Assembly (NCBI GenBank): GCA_016714605.1
Contig: JADKDL010000041.1
Coordinates: 1 to 17,432 of the forward strand
Direction: 5' to 3'
DNA length: 17,432 bases
Origin: Bacteroidales bacterium
GTDB lineage: Bacteria; Bacteroidota; Bacteroidia; Bacteroidales; UBA1715
A model generated the notes under the pieces. That model saw only the letters and a list, made by a program, of their open reading frames with translations, was not told the DNA's origin and made no database searches. Numbering within the stretch: position 1 is the first letter of the stretch; each line of letters begins with the position of its first letter. The translations under genes and the position numbers were made by a program. Of this stretch, positions 14,346 to 17,432 are shown in pieces.

Positions 14346-16364
14346 ATGAATTATCGTATCATTTTTTTTATTGTTTTTGTTTTTGGAATCTTTTGTGTTC
14401 AGGCACAGAAAGATACTGTTAAGAAGAAAGATCTTTATGAACTTTCTTTAGATGAATTATTACAATTAAATGTTCCTATTTCAATTTCATCTACCAAAGG
14501 CGATATTATTTTTAAAACACCCTCAACCACATCTGTTATAGATAAAAATGAAATTGAACAATACAATTTTAAATCAATTACAGAAGCCATAGAGGTGGTA
14601 AGTGGTATTACAATATCAAGAACATATTTAAAGAGAAATTTACCAATAATAAGAGGTATTTTGCAAGATCACTATGCCAATAAAGTATTGATTTTGTTAA
14701 ACGGGATACCAATATGGAATGCTGTAACCGGTGAAGGAAGTCTTGATAGAATTGATATAAATGATGTAGAACGAATTGAGATTTTGCGTGGACCGGCTTC
14801 TGTTTTGTATGGAACAAACGCATACTCTGGTGCAATAAATATTGTACTCAAAGAAGCTGAACATTCCTCAAATATGCTATATTCGGAGGTAGGAACCGGT
14901 AATCTTATAAGGATAGGTGGAAATGCAGTGATTAAAAAAAATGATTTAAATGTATTTATTTCAGCAGCTTCAAAAACCGAAAACGGTTATGAATATACTT
15001 TTACCGATGAGTATGGTGAGAAAGGTATTATAAATGAACTTACTGAATCTTCTGAATTTACTATTAATACAAATTATCGTTCTCATAACTTTACCTTGAA
15101 TACATTTAAGTCAAATGAAAGTTACTTAGGTGTATTACCTGCATTCAGATATGGTGCTGGAAATCCTCATAAGTCATCAGGCTTATTTGCAAATTATCAT
15201 TTTAAAACAAAAATTAGCGATTTTGCATCTGTCAAATCTGGTTTTACATATGATTATTCAACCAGAAATTTATCGCGTTCATATTCTGATAGTATTCGTT
15301 CTAGCATTATTGGTAACCGTATAAATATTGATTTAATTTGTCAAATGCATCTACATGATGCGTTTAATTTTGAAGTTGGATTAAATGCTGAATTTAGACA
15401 TTGTGAAGAGTATAAAAACTACAACAAAACAACAGGTGACCTTTATAAAACATATTGGGCAGAAGTTGACAGCATCTTAGATGGTCTTAATAATATGTCT
15501 GACAAGAATAGACAAGAGTATTCTGTTTACGGACAGTTAGATGTTATGTTTGGGGCTCTTACTACGCTTATTGGTACAAGGTTTACCAATAATGACATGT
15601 ACGGAAATAATGTATCTTCTAGAGCTTCTTTTTTATTGAATATTAATCAAAAAAACGCTTTTAAGCTTATTTATGGTGAGTCTTTCCGATCACCTTCTGT
15701 TTTCGAAACAGATTTCTATTATACAACTGTTATGGGTAATCCTGAATTAGTTCCCGAAACAAGCAGAACGATTGAACTATCATATCTAACCACATTTAAG
15801 CGGTTTTTCGTGCAACTCATTGGTTATTATAGTATTTATGATAAAAAAATCATGAGAGACGAAAAAGAGTTTATAATTAATGATAGTTTAGTTGTAATAA
15901 ACACCTATGTAAATACTGATGAATTTGATGCGTCGGGTATTGAATTGGAAATTAAATATGCTAATCCGAAAATTATTTCAGCTATGTTTGATTTTAATTT
16001 TATTACAGGCAATAATTTTAAAAAAGTTTCATCTATCACACCTTCTAATTTTAATTATGTTCCTAAATACAATATTTCTGTAGGTTTGTCTAAAGATATT
16101 TGGCGATTCGGAATTTCCGGTTTCTTGAATTACACATCTCGTTGCGAGGGACCATTTTATAATATTCCATCTTGGCAAACATTAGATTTAAATATTTCTT
16201 ATTCAAGTAAAATAGACCGGTTTGAATTTAAACATATCCTTTCTGTAAAAAACATTTCCAATACAGATGTTTATGCTCCTGAGTATACGCGTAGAAGCGT
16301 TATAAACGAGGTGCCTCTTGGTTTAGGAAGGGTGTTTTCTTACACTCTTAAAATGAAAATTTAG
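14346..16364 (+). CDS. TonB-dependent outer-membrane receptor
   Basis: Outer-membrane channel that imports a scarce ligand such as a siderophore, haem or cobalamin, using TonB energy. The ligand cannot be told from sequence. Residues 1-20 are a signal peptide ending VQA. The short N-terminal LYELSLDELLQLNV is typical of the class. The plug (about 55-165) has TPSTTSVIDKNEIEQY, a SITEAIEVVSGITI segment, then LILLNGIPIW and RIEILRGPASVLYGTNAYSG, followed by AINIVLKE. The rest is a beta-barrel with alternating aromatic strands, including FRSPSVFETDFYYT and closing RVFSYTLKMKI. It is 672 residues long, so it is of the FepA/CirA/BtuB kind. It has no carboxypeptidase-like N-terminal domain and no SusD neighbour, so it is not a SusC glycan porter. 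It stands alone on its strand. Confidence 0.95.
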   Translation: MNYRIIFFIVFVFGIFCVQAQKDTVKKKDLYELSLDELLQLNVPISISSTKGDIIFKTPSTTSVIDKNEIEQYNFKSITEAIEVVSGITISRTYLKRNLPIIRGILQDHYANKVLILLNGIPIWNAVTGEGSLDRIDINDVERIEILRGPASVLYGTNAYSGAINIVLKEAEHSSNMLYSEVGTGNLIRIGGNAVIKKNDLNVFISAASKTENGYEYTFTDEYGEKGIINELTESSEFTINTNYRSHNFTLNTFKSNESYLGVLPAFRYGAGNPHKSSGLFANYHFKTKISDFASVKSGFTYDYSTRNLSRSYSDSIRSSIIGNRINIDLICQMHLHDAFNFEVGLNAEFRHCEEYKNYNKTTGDLYKTYWAEVDSILDGLNNMSDKNRQEYSVYGQLDVMFGALTTLIGTRFTNNDMYGNNVSSRASFLLNINQKNAFKLIYGESFRSPSVFETDFYYTTVMGNPELVPETSRTIELSYLTTFKRFFVQLIGYYSIYDKKIMRDEKEFIINDSLVVINTYVNTDEFDASGIELEIKYANPKIISAMFDFNFITGNNFKKVSSITPSNFNYVPKYNISVGLSKDIWRFGISGFLNYTSRCEGPFYNIPSWQTLDLNISYSSKIDRFEFKHILSVKNISNTDVYAPEYTRRSVINEVPLGLGRVFSYTLKMKI

Positions 16365-16381
16365 TAGGTTTGTTTTTCGTA

Positions 16382-16401
16382 TACCTTTGTATACAAAGGT
16401 A
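16382..16401. repeat. Perfect 20-bp palindrome after the receptor gene
   Basis: TACCTTTGTATACAAAGGTA lies 17 bp past the receptor stop, between convergent genes. It can form an 8-bp stem with a TATA loop. No T-tract follows on either strand, so it is a weak terminator candidate. Each half carries the -7 octamer TACCTTTG, but no TTG sits 19-20 nt upstream on either strand. The remainder of 16402-16622 shows nothing further. Confidence 0.7.
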
Positions 16402-16622
16402 ATATCAAATGTCTATTAATTAGTAATTTTTTAGCATACAAACACAGCTTATCTCCTCTAAATTGACCCTTCAAAAGACTGAATTAATCTATTCTAATAG
16501 AGAACATTTTAAGGTCATTTCTTCAAAATTTGAGTTTCTAGATGTCACCTAAAATTATATCAAGCTAAAATTTCTATTTAGATATTCAATTTTGTGTTTC
16601 AGCCTTTAAGTTTTGCTAAAAT

Positions 16623-17432
16623 TTATTTTTTGAAACTTACAGCTCCTTTTGATTTTAATAAATTTACTATTTGCATATTTCCTTTTTCAATAGCAACATC
16701 AAGCGGACTTACTATATTTCGAACTATTGTAGCATTATTTGTTTTTTTGGTTTGTTTGCCATTGTTTATTAATGCTCCTGATGAAATAAGGAGTTGTACT
16801 AACTCTATGTTCTGTTTTTCAATTGCATAAAGTAATGCAGTGTTTTGTGTTGGTATAGACTGCCATCCTTCAGAATTGTTTTGGTTTAATTGATTTATTG
16901 TACTTATATCTGTAATTTTCAGTACAGATGTGTTGTTTGTATCTAATTCACTTACAAATCGTTGTTCTAAATCTGTCTTTTTTGATGTTAAGAAAGCTTT
17001 AACCCAATCTAATCTTTCATTTACAATAGCTGTTAAAAATGGTGTTTGTTTAATAATATCGCCTACTGTTTGATTCGCATTCGGGTTTGCTCCTGAAGCT
17101 AGCAATAACTTTATTTTTTCTGAAGTTGAACAGAAAAACAGTGTGTCTGTAGGTCGCAACCATCCATTATCTCTTGCTAAATCTTCACTAACTCTGTTTG
17201 TAACTTTTTTATTGAGTTCAATGTTTTCGCTTATGAAATCGGCAGGTTCTTTCGGATATAAACAAATAGCCGCGAGTGCCGAAGTTCCTGAATCCGTAAC
17301 TGCATTAACATCTGCTCCACTAGAAATTAATAACTCCAGCATTTCACAATTTCCTTCTAGGCTACACCAGTATATAGCAGGTGCTCCATACCACTGCTCG
17401 TTGGGGTCTGAACCTGCATCAAGAGCTGCTTT
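16623..17432 (-). CDS. Ankyrin-repeat protein (5' end cut by window)
   Basis: Repeat protein that probably binds other proteins. The frame is open to the window edge: before the ATG at 17342 another 30 in-frame codons read as ankyrin sequence (AALDAGSDPNEQWYGAPAIY), so 17342 is internal. At least four ankyrin units are visible, including MLELLISSGADVNAVTDSG, KIKLLLASGANPNANQTVG, NIELVQLLISSGALINNGK and the final NMQIVNLLKSKGAVSFKK. Between them lie less regular stretches, for example around the plus positions 16860-16990. In bacteria such proteins may be periplasmic or cytoplasmic. The N-terminus that would show a signal peptide is outside the window. It converges on the receptor gene. Confidence 0.9.
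   Translation of the reverse strand, partial: KAALDAGSDPNEQWYGAPAIYWCSLEGNCEMLELLISSGADVNAVTDSGTSALAAICLYPKEPADFISENIELNKKVTNRVSEDLARDNGWLRPTDTLFFCSTSEKIKLLLASGANPNANQTVGDIIKQTPFLTAIVNERLDWVKAFLTSKKTDLEQRFVSELDTNNTSVLKITDISTINQLNQNNSEGWQSIPTQNTALLYAIEKQNIELVQLLISSGALINNGKQTKKTNNATIVRNIVSPLDVAIEKGNMQIVNLLKSKGAVSFKK

Overview
This AT-rich window looks like a chromosomal segment of a Bacteroidota bacterium. The signs are a Reg_prop/Y_Y_Y histidine kinase next to an AraC-type response regulator (the hybrid two-component architecture of this phylum), promoters of the TTG-N20-TAnnTTTG type, few Shine-Dalgarno sites, a GldM-like C-terminal domain and a TonB-dependent receptor. No rRNA, tRNA, CRISPR array or transposase was seen.

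Layout. 1-860 (minus): C-terminally cut Na+/Ca2+ antiporter. 1102-1449: an array of 21-bp tandem repeats inside a doubtful small ORF, then a hairpin that probably terminates the convergent minus-strand gene 1480-2226 (unknown function). 2387-4383: two consecutive gene units, a GldM-like secreted protein and an alpha/beta hydrolase. They are separated and bordered by attC-like imperfect palindromes, and each unit has self-complementary ends, as integron cassettes do. No integrase lies in the window. 4556-9112 (minus): DUF2809 membrane protein, then a receiver/AraC regulator and its propeller histidine kinase. 9479-9676 (plus): small lipoprotein. 9718-11006 (minus): an orphan membrane histidine kinase in two frames whose H-box lacks the histidine. 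11071-11858 (plus): SAM methyltransferase in two frames. 11891-13995 (minus): rlmN, a DUF2284 metal-binding protein and a DUF2185 (Imm33-like) protein. 14346-16364 (plus): TonB-dependent receptor. 16623-17432 (minus): ankyrin-repeat protein running off the right edge.

Five genes are split by what looks like a single-base indel, four of them in or beside A/T runs: GldM-like protein, hydrolase, two-component kinase/regulator, orphan kinase and methyltransferase. Each gives a full-length family-like protein when one base is added or removed. Uncorrected homopolymer error in the assembly is at least as likely as real gene decay. It should be settled before any of them is called a pseudogene or a separate gene.

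The most interesting points are the attC-like cassette pair, the 21-bp repeat array, the His-to-Leu change in the orphan kinase, and a perfect 20-bp palindrome carrying the -7 promoter octamer on both strands.
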